A stretch of DNA of 64,000 nt from Amycolatopsis aidingensis (GCF_018885265.1 NZ_CP076538.1:930001-994000), one strand, 5' to 3'; shown: positions 8,625 to 17,688, counted from the first letter of the stretch. Notes: a model not told the origin generated them from the letters alone. Numbers and translations: made by a program.

Positions 8625-9055
8625 GCGCGTTCGCTGACTCCTCGGCGCTGGTGAAGCTCTACGTTCCGGAGGATGGGCACGAGCGCGTCCGGGCCCTGCC
8701 CGCCCTGGTCGTCTCGACCCTGGCGCGGGTCGAGGTGCCCTCGGCGATCTGGCGCAAGCGCCGGGCGGGTCTGCTGAGCGCGCCCGACGCGAACCTGCTC
8801 ATCGCGGCCTTCGAGGCCGACTACTACGGCACCCGGGACGAGCCGCCGCGGTTCCCTGCCGTGGAGGCCTCACCGCTGGTGCTGGAAACGGCGGCCCGGC
8901 TCGCCGGTATCCATGGGCTGCGTGCCTACGATGCCGTCCAGCTGGCGACCGCGCAGCTGGTCGCCTCGGCCGCCCCGGAATGCCGCCAGTTCGCGGTGTT
9001 CGACAAGGCGCTACAGGACGCGGCCGCCGGTGAGGGCTTCTTCGTCGTGGCCTGA
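8621..9055 (+). CDS. PIN-domain toxin (VapC-like ribonuclease)
   Basis: A 144-residue PIN-domain protein of typical VapC length. The acidic residues expected for Mg2+-dependent RNA cleavage are present: D6 (FADSSALVKLY), E38 (STLARVEV), D104 (LRAYDAVQLA) and D128 (FAVFDKAL). It starts at TTG, overlapping the antitoxin stop by 4 nt, as is usual for type II toxin-antitoxin operons. The likely role is growth arrest by RNA cleavage when the antitoxin is degraded. The RNA target cannot be told from sequence. Confidence 0.82.
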   Translation: MSAFADSSALVKLYVPEDGHERVRALPALVVSTLARVEVPSAIWRKRRAGLLSAPDANLLIAAFEADYYGTRDEPPRFPAVEASPLVLETAARLAGIHGLRAYDAVQLATAQLVASAAPECRQFAVFDKALQDAAAGEGFFVVA

Positions 9056-9059
9056 AACG

Positions 9060-9242
9060 TCAACGGCGCACGGATCGGCGGAAGCAGGTCCAGGCAGGGG
9101 CCGGAAGTACCAGCGCGCCGGTGGTGGGGTCCTTGGAGTCGCGGATCGCCACGGCTGCGGCGCCGAACGCGACCTCCACACAGGCGGTGTTCTCACCTTG
9201 ACTGTGGCTGCTCTTGCGCCAGGTCGCCCTGTCCAGGTTCAC
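9060..9242 (-). CDS. DUF397 family protein
   Basis: A 60-residue protein with the DUF397 pattern: WRKSSHSQGENTACVEVAF followed by VAIRDSKDP. The GTG start is preceded by a GGTGGAG ribosome site. It lies 9 bases downstream of an XRE/DUF5753 regulator, a pairing repeated many times in actinomycete genomes, where the two act as a regulator and its small modulator (as around whiJ or abaA-like loci). It converges with the PIN toxin gene, separated by only 4 bases. The last residues (CFRRSVRR) diverge from the family. Confidence 0.82.
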   Translation of the reverse strand: MNLDRATWRKSSHSQGENTACVEVAFGAAAVAIRDSKDPTTGALVLPAPAWTCFRRSVRR

Positions 9243-9251
9243 GGCTCCACC

Positions 9252-10115
9252 TCAGCTGCTCAACTCCCGCGCGAGCCGGGCGGTCAGGTCTCGTGACTCA
9301 CGCTCACCCAGGGCGATCTTAGCAAGCTGGTTGAACTTGACGGTGAGTTCTTCCACCTGCGCCTTCTTGACCAGTTGCAGGTGCCCGCCCGCGTGGTCCA
9401 CGTAGCCGAGGTCGCCGACGGTGTCCTTGGGGAAGGTCAGGATGTTGAACGCACCGGTCAGACCCGGGTGAGTACCCGCGCTCGTGGGAACGACCTGGAC
9501 GGTGACATGCGGCAGCTCGGACAGCTCGCCGAGGCGGCGGAGCTGGGCGGCCAGCACTGCGGGCTCGGCAACCGGCCGGGTGAGCGCCAGTTCGTCGGCG
9601 ATGGTGTGCAGCCGCAGTGGTTCCTCCTCGAACAGCCGTTGCCCGCGGCTCATCCGGATACGCAGGTTGCGGTTGCGTTCCCTGGTGTCGCCAACCACGA
9701 ACAGGGCCCTGGCGTAGTCCTCGGTCTGCAGCAGCCCGGGCACGGTAGCGAGTTCGAAGTTACGCACCGCCACCGCTTCGGACTCCAGCGCGGGGTAGCT
9801 GTCCGCCGAGATGCCCTCGATCAGGTTCCGGTTGCGCCGCACCGCCTCCCTGGCCACCTCCACCAGGGTCGCGCTTTCCTCCTCGGGCACCCCGTACAGC
9901 TCCAGCATCCCGCGCACCACCATCGGATGCACCGTGTTCTGCCCCTTCTCGATCCGGGCGAGCGTGCTGCGGGACATGTCGAAGTCGCCAGCGCACTGGT
10001 CGATGGTGAGACCGGCGGTGTTACGCCATTCCCGTAGCGCGCGGCCCAGCTGGAGCCGCCGGATCGCCGGAATGCTTCGCGGTGCCAATGCCGTCCTCCC
10101 TGTTTCGACAGCCAT
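9252..10115 (-). CDS. XRE-family regulator with DUF5753 domain
   Basis: A 287-residue regulator. An N-terminal helix-turn-helix (about 15-75: LGRALREWRNTAGLTIDQCA, SRSTLARIEKGQNTV) is followed by the DUF5753 ligand-binding-like region (FELATVPGLLQTEDYARALF through HPGLTGAFNILTFP). I chose the ATG at 10115, which has CGAGG just upstream; the frame stays open to 10424 but the added residues are arginine-rich shadow sequence. The DUF397 gene follows directly. Regulators of this type control development or antibiotic production in streptomycetes; the target here is unknown. Confidence 0.85.
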   Translation of the reverse strand: MAVETGRTALAPRSIPAIRRLQLGRALREWRNTAGLTIDQCAGDFDMSRSTLARIEKGQNTVHPMVVRGMLELYGVPEEESATLVEVAREAVRRNRNLIEGISADSYPALESEAVAVRNFELATVPGLLQTEDYARALFVVGDTRERNRNLRIRMSRGQRLFEEEPLRLHTIADELALTRPVAEPAVLAAQLRRLGELSELPHVTVQVVPTSAGTHPGLTGAFNILTFPKDTVGDLGYVDHAGGHLQLVKKAQVEELTVKFNQLAKIALGERESRDLTARLARELSS

Positions 10116-10363
10116 CCTCGGGTATCCAGCACAGTCCACCTGGGAGCGTGGCCCCGGGATTCCACCCGCATCACCGCTTCGGGTGAGTGGCGCTGAGCGC
10201 GCTCTCAGCGGGCGCTTGGCAGGATCGCGGCCACGATGGGCGAGCAGCGATTGACGAGCGATGGGCGTGCCACGCGGGCGCTGGCCCATCCGATCGCGCG
10301 GCTGCTCCGGGTGTCGCCGGCGCCACGCGGAAAAGCGCCCCGAGCGGAACTGGTGACGACCCG

Positions 10364-11239
10364 ATGACCCCGCTGGCGATCGTGCTCGCGGTGCTCGGCG
10401 CCGGATGCAACGCCGTCGGGGCACATCTGCAACACAGCGGGGTACGGACCACGACCGGCGGCGGCACCCTGCGGTTGCGGGCGCTGGGCACGCTGGCCCG
10501 CAACCACTCCTGGCTGCGGGGGGTGCTGGTGCTCGCGGCCGGGGCGGTGTTGCAGATCCTTGCGCTCACCTTCGCCCCGGTGTCGGTGGTGGCGCCGATC
10601 GTGGTGCTCGCCCTGCCGATCATCGCGGTGCTGAACGCCCGCAGCGGCCGGGCCGGCCTGGACCCGGTCGGCTGGATGTCGGTCTTGCTGACCGGGGCAG
10701 CGGTGGCGGTGCTCGTCTCGGTTTCCGGTGCCACTGTCGCCGAAACCAGCCTGCCGCCCTCGGTGGTCGTCGAGGCAGGGCGGCTGGTCGCGGCGGTGGT
10801 CGCGGCGCTGGCCCTGGTCGCGCTCCTCGGTCACGGCATCTTGCGCTGTCTCGCGGTGGCCACGGCGGCCGGGGCGGCCTACGGGCTGGTGGTCGTGCTG
10901 ATCCGCGATGTCACGTTCACCGCACGCACCGAGGGCCTCGGCGCGCTGCCGGTGGCCTCACTGGTCGGCATCGTGGTGGCCTTCCTGATCGGCTCCTGGC
11001 TGGTCCAGCTCGGCTACGCCAGCGGCCCCGCGGATGTGGTGGTTGGCGCGCACACCGTGGTCAATCCGCTGACCGCGACCGCCATCGGGCTGACCCTGCT
11101 CGGCGAGGCCAGCGGGGTAGGGGGCGTCACCCTGGCCGTGCTCGGTGCCTGCGGGGCTGCCGCCGTGGCCGGGGTGGTACTGCTGGCCCGGCATCACCTG
11201 GACTCCGCCCGCCCCGACCTGCTGAACCCCGCCAGCTGA
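10364..11239 (+). CDS. DMT-superfamily (EamA/NIPA-like) integral membrane protein
   Basis: A 291-residue protein with about nine hydrophobic helices and almost no soluble loops (MTPLAIVLAVLGAGCNAVGA at the N-terminus, GGVTLAVLGACGAAAVAGVV near the C-terminus). The repeated helix pattern suggests a drug/metabolite transporter, possibly of the actinobacterial DMT/NIPA-like type. The ATG at 10364 begins the first membrane helix; the open frame upstream to 10187 is not hydrophobic and was left out. It is divergent from the XRE regulator across 248 bases. The substrate is unknown. Confidence 0.75.
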   Translation: MTPLAIVLAVLGAGCNAVGAHLQHSGVRTTTGGGTLRLRALGTLARNHSWLRGVLVLAAGAVLQILALTFAPVSVVAPIVVLALPIIAVLNARSGRAGLDPVGWMSVLLTGAAVAVLVSVSGATVAETSLPPSVVVEAGRLVAAVVAALALVALLGHGILRCLAVATAAGAAYGLVVVLIRDVTFTARTEGLGALPVASLVGIVVAFLIGSWLVQLGYASGPADVVVGAHTVVNPLTATAIGLTLLGEASGVGGVTLAVLGACGAAAVAGVVLLARHHLDSARPDLLNPAS

Positions 11240-11269
11240 CCTACCCACCACTTGGCAACGGGGTGGGGG

Positions 11270-14062
11270 TCAGGTGGAGTCGAGGGACTCCAGCAGGTCG
11301 GCCAGGCGGATTCGTTCCCGGCTGCTGATACTCGCGAGGTGTTCCCGCGCCTCGCGGTGCCGCTCGCGGGCCTCGCCGGTGCGCCCGAGCTCGTGCAGCG
11401 AACGGGCCAGCTGGAGCAGCCCCTCCGCCGCGAGATAACCGCCGCCGAGCTTGTCGTGCAGTTCCACCGCCTCGGCGGAGCAGGCCAGCACCTCGTGATG
11501 CGCGCCGCTTGCCGCGTACACGCTCATCAGCGAGTTCAGCGTCACCGCAAGGTTCGTGACATGACCGATCCGCCGGTTGATCCGCACGGCCTCACGTAAC
11601 CGCTCGGCGGCCTCGGCCCGCCTTCCCTCCCGCATGGCGATCATCGCCAGGTTGCACTGCGAGGAGGCGATCAGATGCTCCTGCCCGGACGCGGTCGCGT
11701 GCTCCAACGCGTCCTGGCTCAGCGCGACCGCCCACTCGGGCTCGCCGCGCAGCATCGCCACCCCGCTGCGGTTGCTGATCAGCATCAGCCGGTCCTGATC
11801 GGCGTCCCCCGCATCGACCAGCAGGTCCGCCGCCCGCTTGCCGAGCCGGTCGGCCTCGTCCAGGTTGCCGCGCTGGGCCTCGGTGACACACAGCTGCGCC
11901 AGCCCACCCGCCTCCAGCCGGGTGTCCCCGGTGGTGTGTGCCAGGGTCAGCATCGCCTCGCCGAGCTGGCTGCGTTCCCGCCAGCGCATCGAGGAGTTGA
12001 AGTACCAGGTCAGGGCGCGCGCGAACGTGATGAGTGCGGGCACGCAACCGGGTAGCCACTCCCGCGCCGCCTGCGTCAGCAGCGCCACCAGGGTGCCGAT
12101 CTCCCGGTCCAGCCAGCGGCGCGCCTGCTCGCAGCTGACGAACCGCACGGTGTCCCGGTCGTCCACCGGTTCCCGCTCCGGCATCCCCGGCAGCTCCCGC
12201 GCGCCGGTGGCCAGCAGGCAGCAGTGCCGGGCGGCCGCGAGGTACCAGTGCATGGCCTCGCCGAGCCGTTCGGCCCGCTCGGCCTCCGGGGCGGACTCGG
12301 CCCGCTCCCTTGCCAGCAGCGTGATCAGGTCGTACATCTCGTACCGGCCCGGCTCCGGACTGGCCAGCAACCCGATGTCCACCAGGTGGTCGAGCGCGGG
12401 TTCGGCCCGTTCCGGCCGCCAGCCGGTGAGCGCGCAGGCCAGCCCGAGCGTTCCCGCGCAACCGTCGATCAGCCCGAAGGCGTCGAACAACCGCCGCGCG
12501 TCCCGGCCGCGCTCGCTGCCGTCGGCTTCCAGCTGCTCGATGCTGACCGCGAAGCTCGCCCTGATGTCGGTGTCCTGATGCCGCAACTGGTCCAGTCGCC
12601 TGCGCTCATCGGCGAGCAGCGCCACCCATGAGCTCAGTGGCCAATGTGGACGCAGGGCGGCCCGGCTCGCGATCAGCCGCAGCGCCAGCGGGAGACGGCC
12701 GCACAACTCGGCAAGCCGCGCCGCGGCCTCCGGCTCATTGTCCACTACGGACGAACCGACCAGGCGGCGAAGCAGCTGGGCGGCCTCCTCGGCGCCGAAG
12801 GCGTCCAGATGCACCCTGGTCGCGCCCTCCGGGCCGGTGATCAGCGCCCGGCTGGTCACGATGACCCCACAGCCGGGCTCGTCCGGGATCGCGGGCAGGG
12901 CATGCGCCTCGCTTGCCGCGTTGTCCAGCACCACCAGCACTCGCCTGCCACGCAGCCGGGTCCGGTAGGTGCGCACGACGGTGGCGAGGTCCTGCCGCGG
13001 GTCGACGTCCGCGCCACCGAGCGCGCGCAGCAGCTCCTGCAACACCCCGGTAGCCGAAAGCGGTCGCGCCCCTGGGGTCGCGCCGTGCAGGTCCACGTAC
13101 AGCACGCCGTCCGGGAAGCTGTCCGCGAGCTCGCGGGCGGCGTGGATGGCCAGCGTGGACTTGCCCGAACCACCCTGGCCGTGCACGAAACAGACCGGCT
13201 GGCCAGCCCCCGGCCGCGCGAACCTGGCGCGCAGGTCGGCGAGCTCGCTCGCCCGGCCGACGAAGGTGGCCGCGCCCGCGGGCAGGGTGTCCGGCACCGG
13301 GGCACGGCCCGGCTGGTCGATCCCGCCCTCGGCGTCCAGCTCGGGATCCTCGCGCAGGATGGCCTGTTCCAGCCTGCGTAGCTCGCTGCCCGGTTCCATG
13401 CCGAGCTCGCTGACCAGGGTGGCGCGGATGCGCCGGTACGCACCGAGCGCCTCGGCGGCCCTGCCGGTGCGGTACAACGCCAGCATCAGCTGGCGGCACA
13501 GCCGTTCCCGCAACGGGTGTTCCGCGGTCAGCTCGGTCAGCCTCGGCACCAGCTCGCCGTGCCTGCCAAGGCGCAGCCCCACCTCGATGCTGTCCTCCAG
13601 GGCGGCGAGGTACTGCTCCTCCAGCTTGGGGGCCTGTAGCGCGCGCAACGGGACGTCCCCGAGGTCCTGCATCGGTGCGCCCCGCCACAACCCGAGCGCC
13701 TGCTCGAAGAGTTCCGCCGCGCGGCCGGGGTCCGGCTCCGCGCGGGCCGTGCTCACCAGGGTGCCGAAGCGGTGCACGTCCAGTTGCTCCGGCCGGATCC
13801 GCAGCCGGTAGCCGGAAGGCGCGCTCTCCAGCACCGGCTCCGGGAGCCCGCGGCGCAGTCGCTGGACGTAGTTGCGCACGGTGACCGCGGCGCTGCGCGG
13901 CGGCGTAGCTCCCCAGAGGTCCTGCACCAGGGTGCCGGTTGTGACGACCGCACCGGGGCGGACCAGCAGCCCGGCCAGCACCGCACGCTGCCGCGGCGCG
14001 GACACGGGTACGGCCTCGCCGTCCCGCCACACCTCGACCGGCCCCATGATCCGGAAGTCCAC
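11270..14062 (-). CDS. AfsR/SARP-family transcriptional regulator with NB-ARC and TPR domains
   Basis: A 930-residue multidomain regulator. Residues ~1-90 form an OmpR-like winged helix (RQRAVLAGLLVRPGAVV, AVTVRNYVQRLRRGL). Residues 97-240 are the bacterial transcriptional activation domain (ALGLWRGAPMQDL, YRRIRATLVSELGMEPG). The NTPase module has its P-loop GQGGSGKST at 295-303 and a Walker B-like LVVLDNA. A long C-terminal TPR-like helical array follows. This is the AfsR architecture of pathway or secondary-metabolism regulators that use nucleotide binding to gate activation. It is divergent from the ESX-type gene at 14181, with a 12-bp palindrome (TCCGAAATCGGA, 14109-14120) between them, so regulation of that pair is possible. 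Confidence 0.9.
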   Translation of the reverse strand: MDFRIMGPVEVWRDGEAVPVSAPRQRAVLAGLLVRPGAVVTTGTLVQDLWGATPPRSAAVTVRNYVQRLRRGLPEPVLESAPSGYRLRIRPEQLDVHRFGTLVSTARAEPDPGRAAELFEQALGLWRGAPMQDLGDVPLRALQAPKLEEQYLAALEDSIEVGLRLGRHGELVPRLTELTAEHPLRERLCRQLMLALYRTGRAAEALGAYRRIRATLVSELGMEPGSELRRLEQAILREDPELDAEGGIDQPGRAPVPDTLPAGAATFVGRASELADLRARFARPGAGQPVCFVHGQGGSGKSTLAIHAARELADSFPDGVLYVDLHGATPGARPLSATGVLQELLRALGGADVDPRQDLATVVRTYRTRLRGRRVLVVLDNAASEAHALPAIPDEPGCGVIVTSRALITGPEGATRVHLDAFGAEEAAQLLRRLVGSSVVDNEPEAAARLAELCGRLPLALRLIASRAALRPHWPLSSWVALLADERRRLDQLRHQDTDIRASFAVSIEQLEADGSERGRDARRLFDAFGLIDGCAGTLGLACALTGWRPERAEPALDHLVDIGLLASPEPGRYEMYDLITLLARERAESAPEAERAERLGEAMHWYLAAARHCCLLATGARELPGMPEREPVDDRDTVRFVSCEQARRWLDREIGTLVALLTQAAREWLPGCVPALITFARALTWYFNSSMRWRERSQLGEAMLTLAHTTGDTRLEAGGLAQLCVTEAQRGNLDEADRLGKRAADLLVDAGDADQDRLMLISNRSGVAMLRGEPEWAVALSQDALEHATASGQEHLIASSQCNLAMIAMREGRRAEAAERLREAVRINRRIGHVTNLAVTLNSLMSVYAASGAHHEVLACSAEAVELHDKLGGGYLAAEGLLQLARSLHELGRTGEARERHREAREHLASISSRERIRLADLLESLDST

Positions 14063-14108
14063 ACCGGCGACGCTATCAAGCCGCTACCGCCGCGCTACGC
14101 GGTCAATG

Positions 14109-14120
14109 TCCGAAATCGGA
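14109..14120. promoter_or_regulatory. Palindrome in divergent AfsR-like/ESX intergenic region
   Basis: TCCGAAATCGGA is a perfect 12-bp palindrome in the 118-base gap between the AfsR-like regulator and the ESX-type gene. It could be an operator, but a palindrome this short is weak evidence alone. Confidence 0.25.
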
Positions 14121-14180
14121 ACGCTGTTGCCACCGGGGTGGTCCCAGGGTGGATGACGAACCGAAGGCACGGGAGCAAGA

Positions 14181-14507
14181 GTGGCTGATATCGGGGTGAC
14201 CCAGGGCGAGCTGCGCAAGGCAGGCAACGCGCTGATGGACGCCGCGGACGGCGGCAAGACCGGATCGGGAGACACCGGCGGAAGCTCGGACCTGAGCGGG
14301 ACGAACTCGGCGGTGTCCACCGGTGGGTCCCTGGACGGATTCGCCATCCGCGGCGCGCTGAACACCTGCGAGACGCAGTGGGAGGACGCGACCGACTCGA
14401 TGCTCGCGAAGATCTCGCTGACCGGCGACAAGCTCGTGCTGGCCGCGGACAGCTACGACGAGATCGAGGCGGACAACACCGAACCGTTCCGGTTCCTGGA
14501 GGGCTGA
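14181..14507 (+). CDS. Small ESX/type VII secretion-like protein
   Basis: A 108-residue acidic protein. A helical N-terminus (GVTQGELRKAGNALMDAA) and a helical C-terminal half (ALNTCETQWEDATDSMLAKI, LAADSYDEIE) flank a Gly/Ser linker. Size, helical hairpin pattern and the central W resemble the WXG100/EspC-like substrates of type VII secretion. The start is GTG. The next gene begins 3 bases after the stop and carries its own WXG-like N-terminus, so the two probably form a co-secreted heterodimer. No ESX machinery genes lie in the window. Confidence 0.6.
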   Translation: MADIGVTQGELRKAGNALMDAADGGKTGSGDTGGSSDLSGTNSAVSTGGSLDGFAIRGALNTCETQWEDATDSMLAKISLTGDKLVLAADSYDEIEADNTEPFRFLEG

Positions 14508-14510
14508 CAC

Positions 14511-16154
14511 ATGGTCGACTACGCGCAGCTGAAGCAGTTCGACCGCGGTGAGCTCGACGCCATCGCGGACGCCTGGACCGACCAGGCGAGCAACCTGCGG
14601 GACCGGGCGGACGCGGTCGGCGAGCAGATCAGCGCCCTTTCCGGCTGGGAAGGCGAGGCGGGCGAGGCGGCCCGCTCCGGGCTGGAGAAGCTGCGGAACC
14701 TGCTGAACGACGCCGCCGACGAGATCGACAAGCTGCCACCCAAGATCACCGACGCGGCGGACACCATCGACGAGGCGAAGCGGGAAGCGGCTAGCGCGGT
14801 GGACGGCGCGGACAAGGAACTCGAGGTCGGCGCGGACGGGGTGGTGCGGATCAACACCGTGAGCGGCGGCCCTTCCTCCACCGGGATGAGTACGGATAGC
14901 CAGGAGAACGCGCGGGACACCCTGCAGGGCAAGATCGACGACGCGGTGCGCAAGGCCACCGAGGCCGACGAGGACGGCGCCTCCGCCGTGCGCAAGCACC
15001 TGCCCGCGCAGATCGGTGTCGATATGTCGGAGGTCGGCGAGGGCATCCCGTCGATCCCCACCGGCGCGGATCCCGCGAAGGTCAACGAGTGGTGGAACGG
15101 CCTTTCTCCGTTGGAGAAGGAGACCCTGCTGTTCACCGACAGCGCCACCCTCGGCAACCTGGACGGGATCCCGGCCGAGGTGCGGGACCGGGCCAACCGG
15201 TTCGTGCTGGACGAGCACCGCGCCATCCTCGAGCAGCGCCAGGAGCAGTACCCGGAGGACAGTGACGTCTGGCAGCGGTCGCAGGACCGGCTGGATGCGA
15301 TCAAGGACCTCGAGTCCAAGCTGGGTGACCCGCATGCGGCCGACCAGGAGGTGTACCTGCTGGCCTTCGACGCGCAGGACGTCCGGGACGGCGAGAACCT
15401 GGGGCGCTTCGCGCTGTCCTACGGCAACCCGGACACCGCGGACAACGTGTCCACGGCCATCCCGGGGATGGACTCGGCGATGAACGGTGACATCGGTGGT
15501 AAGGAGGACGCCTGGCTGGAGCGTGGCGAGCGGTTGCAGGGCGCGGCAGGCGGCAACACGGCCTCCATCGTGTGGTTCGGTTACGACGCACCCGGCAAGT
15601 CGGAGGTCATCTCGGACGAGAGCGCCCAGTCTGCGGTGGGCGACCTGCAGGACTTCCAGAGCGGGCTCCGGGCCACCCACGAGGGGCCCGCCTCGCACAA
15701 CACGGTGATCGGGCACAGCTACGGCGGATCCGTCCTCGGCATCACCGCGGCACACGAGAAAGGCATCGACGCCGACTCGATCGCCTTCGTCGGCGCCACC
15801 GGTGGCGGCGCGGAGACCGCCGACCAGCTCAACGTGAACGCTACCGACGGCCACGGCGAGGTGTACTCCGGCCGGACCGACCGGGACTTCATCGGTGGAC
15901 TCGGTTTCGAGAATCTCCATGGCGATGACCCGAACAGCCCGGGCTACGGGGCCGACACGGTGTTCGAGACCGGTGATGGTGGCGGCAGCGGAGACATAAA
16001 ATACGGTCACAGCCCGGCGTACTGGGAGGACGGAAGTGTCTCCCTGGACAATATAGGCCACATCATTGCGGGCGAGGATCCAACGGAGGACCCGACACCC
16101 TACGGGAACGCCTCGCCCTCCGGGAGTCCGAACCGCCCGCCAGGCGGGTGGTGA
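14511..16154 (+). CDS. DUF1023-type alpha/beta hydrolase with WXG-like N-terminal domain
   Basis: A 547-residue protein. Residues ~1-100 are a helical WXG100-like bundle (AWTDQASNLRDRADAVGEQI, then GWEGEAGEAARSGLEKL). Residues ~190-500 form a DUF1023-type alpha/beta hydrolase (NEWWNGLSPLEKETLLF, DGIPAEVRDRANR), with nucleophile elbow GHSYGG at 401-406 (Ser403). The C-terminus is Pro/Gly/Ser-rich. This architecture is common in actinobacterial type VII-exported hydrolases; the natural substrate is not known. It follows its small partner by 3 bases. Its TGA abuts, with no gap, the stop codon of the convergent ParB-like gene. Confidence 0.82.
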   Translation: MVDYAQLKQFDRGELDAIADAWTDQASNLRDRADAVGEQISALSGWEGEAGEAARSGLEKLRNLLNDAADEIDKLPPKITDAADTIDEAKREAASAVDGADKELEVGADGVVRINTVSGGPSSTGMSTDSQENARDTLQGKIDDAVRKATEADEDGASAVRKHLPAQIGVDMSEVGEGIPSIPTGADPAKVNEWWNGLSPLEKETLLFTDSATLGNLDGIPAEVRDRANRFVLDEHRAILEQRQEQYPEDSDVWQRSQDRLDAIKDLESKLGDPHAADQEVYLLAFDAQDVRDGENLGRFALSYGNPDTADNVSTAIPGMDSAMNGDIGGKEDAWLERGERLQGAAGGNTASIVWFGYDAPGKSEVISDESAQSAVGDLQDFQSGLRATHEGPASHNTVIGHSYGGSVLGITAAHEKGIDADSIAFVGATGGGAETADQLNVNATDGHGEVYSGRTDRDFIGGLGFENLHGDDPNSPGYGADTVFETGDGGGSGDIKYGHSPAYWEDGSVSLDNIGHIIAGEDPTEDPTPYGNASPSGSPNRPPGGW

Positions 16155-16994
16155 CTATCTCCTGCCCGCACGCACCGCCTGGAGCACCTCGTCGTCCCAG
16201 CGGTGCGTGCGGATCAGCCGGTAGCGCTCGGCGGCCACCCACATGTACGCCTCGGTCTCGGTGCGCTCACCGATCATGTCGGCCTCCCGCAGCATGCCCA
16301 CCACCGGCAGGTACTCCTCCTGGTACCAGCGCGCGGCCACGGTGGCGCGATCGGCGAAGGCGCCCTCGTCCTGCATCAGCCGGAACCCCCATGCCTCGAC
16401 GTGCTCGCCGAGTTCGGCGTAGTCCCATGGGTCGGTGACCAGGATCGCGGCCCGCGCCTGCCCGGTCAGCGGCACGCGTTCCAGGAACAGCCTGCGGTAG
16501 TCCTTGACGATCAGGTCCCCGCGGTAGCGGATCCCGCCAGGGTCCAGTTTGGTACGTACCTCGGTGACGTATGCCTCTATTGTGGACAGTCCGATGGCGT
16601 GTGCGACCGAGACCCGGTGGTGCCCGTCGGAGATGAAATGCAGCTCGCCGACCCGGTACACCTCGATCGGCGGAATGTTCTCCCCGCGCCGGGTGGCCAA
16701 GGCCAGGCGTTCCCAGCGCTCGCGCACCCGGCCGCTGGTGGGGCGGAACCGGCGGTCGAAGTCCCTGGCCCGGTCCACGCTGCCCACGATCGAGTCGAGC
16801 CTGATCACCTGCGGCCCGATCTGCCGCTCGCTGAGGAAACCGAGCGCGTCCACCACCTCGTGGTAGGGCAGCATGATGTTCACGTCGTCGGGCTCCCTGC
16901 GCAGCCAGGCGGCCAGCCGGGACAGCACCTGGCGGCGGCGGGCGCGCAGGAAGTCGTGCTCGGCGTCGGCGCGGGGGAAACCGGTGTCCTTCAT
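16155..16994 (-). CDS. ParB/sulfiredoxin-superfamily domain protein
   Basis: A 279-residue protein whose central part carries the ParB N-terminal-like fold (IPPIEVYRVGELHFISDGHH, RVSVAHAIGLSTIEAYVTEV). It lacks the HTH and dimerisation regions of a chromosome-partitioning ParB, so it is not a Par protein proper. Proteins with this domain alone can be nucleotide-binding enzymes. The ATG overlaps the stop of the upstream metallophosphoesterase (ATGA), so the two are co-translated and probably act on the same substrate. The function is unknown. Confidence 0.72.
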   Translation of the reverse strand: MKDTGFPRADAEHDFLRARRRQVLSRLAAWLRREPDDVNIMLPYHEVVDALGFLSERQIGPQVIRLDSIVGSVDRARDFDRRFRPTSGRVRERWERLALATRRGENIPPIEVYRVGELHFISDGHHRVSVAHAIGLSTIEAYVTEVRTKLDPGGIRYRGDLIVKDYRRLFLERVPLTGQARAAILVTDPWDYAELGEHVEAWGFRLMQDEGAFADRATVAARWYQEEYLPVVGMLREADMIGERTETEAYMWVAAERYRLIRTHRWDDEVLQAVRAGRR

Positions 16995-17665
16995 GTCATG
17001 CCTCCGCTCTGCTCCGCCCCCAGTTCCAGCAGGTGGTAGCCGACGACGTTGCGCACCTCGGTCCCGCCGAGCCGGTGCATGGGCAACCGTTCGCCGTGCG
17101 GATGGATGTGGCCGTGCAGCAACAACCGCGGGCGCAGCCGCTGGACCGTCCGGTGCAGACAGTCGAAGCCGTGGTGCGGTGGATCCTCGCGGTCGCCGAC
17201 ATGCCGCGGCGGCGCATGGGTGAGCAGTACGTCCACCGCGCCGCCGTCCTTGCGCTCCAGCCTGCGTGCCGCGCGTTCCAGCCTGCGTGCCCTGCGGGCC
17301 TGCTGTGCCTGGGTCCACTGGTTCGGACCCTCGTTGTAGCGGACGCAGCCGCCGAGCCCCGCGATCCGCAGCCCTGCCACGTCCACCACCCGGCCGTCGG
17401 CGTTGATCCCGCCCGCGGGACCCGGCCACGACGCGGGGAAACCGTCCCGCATGGAGAGTCCGCCGTACCGGGTGAACCCGCTCAGGTCCGGATCGTGGTT
17501 ACCGGGCACGAAACCCAGCGGCCGGTCCACGGCGCAGGCGAGGAACTCCAGGTAGTCGAAGGGGAGATCGCCCGCACCGAGCACCAGGTCGACGTCGAGG
17601 GACCGGACGGCGCCGCTGCACAGCCGCTCGTCCACCTCGTCGGCAACCACCAGTGCCGTTGGCAT
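16991..17665 (-). CDS. Calcineurin-like metallophosphoesterase
   Basis: A 224-residue cytoplasmic phosphoesterase with most metal-binding blocks visible: LGAGDLP, GNHD, LLTHAPPRHVG and LHGHIHPHG. The first D-x-H block is poorly conserved (VVADEVDE). The order and spacing fit the Metallophos_2 group. The stop overlaps the start of the ParB-like gene by 4 nt. The substrate cannot be inferred; the pairing with a ParB-superfamily protein suggests nucleotide chemistry, which is speculation. Confidence 0.82.
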   Translation of the reverse strand: MPTALVVADEVDERLCSGAVRSLDVDLVLGAGDLPFDYLEFLACAVDRPLGFVPGNHDPDLSGFTRYGGLSMRDGFPASWPGPAGGINADGRVVDVAGLRIAGLGGCVRYNEGPNQWTQAQQARRARRLERAARRLERKDGGAVDVLLTHAPPRHVGDREDPPHHGFDCLHRTVQRLRPRLLLHGHIHPHGERLPMHRLGGTEVRNVVGYHLLELGAEQSGGMT

Positions 17666-17688
17666 GGCCCCAGCCTACGGCCGGAGGC

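Noticed and set aside
10187..10363. N-terminal extension of the DMT membrane protein
   Set aside because: The extra residues are not hydrophobic and have no start signal. The ATG at 10364 begins the first membrane helix.
10116..10424. N-terminal extension of the XRE regulator
   Set aside because: Arginine-rich shadow sequence overlapping the divergent gene's region. The ATG at 10115 matches the usual family start.
14103..16061. Long minus-strand open frame of 652 codons opposite the DUF1023 hydrolase
   Set aside because: It is a GC-driven shadow frame: composition is Val/Arg/Gly-rich with no domain, and the plus strand has clear WXG and hydrolase motifs.
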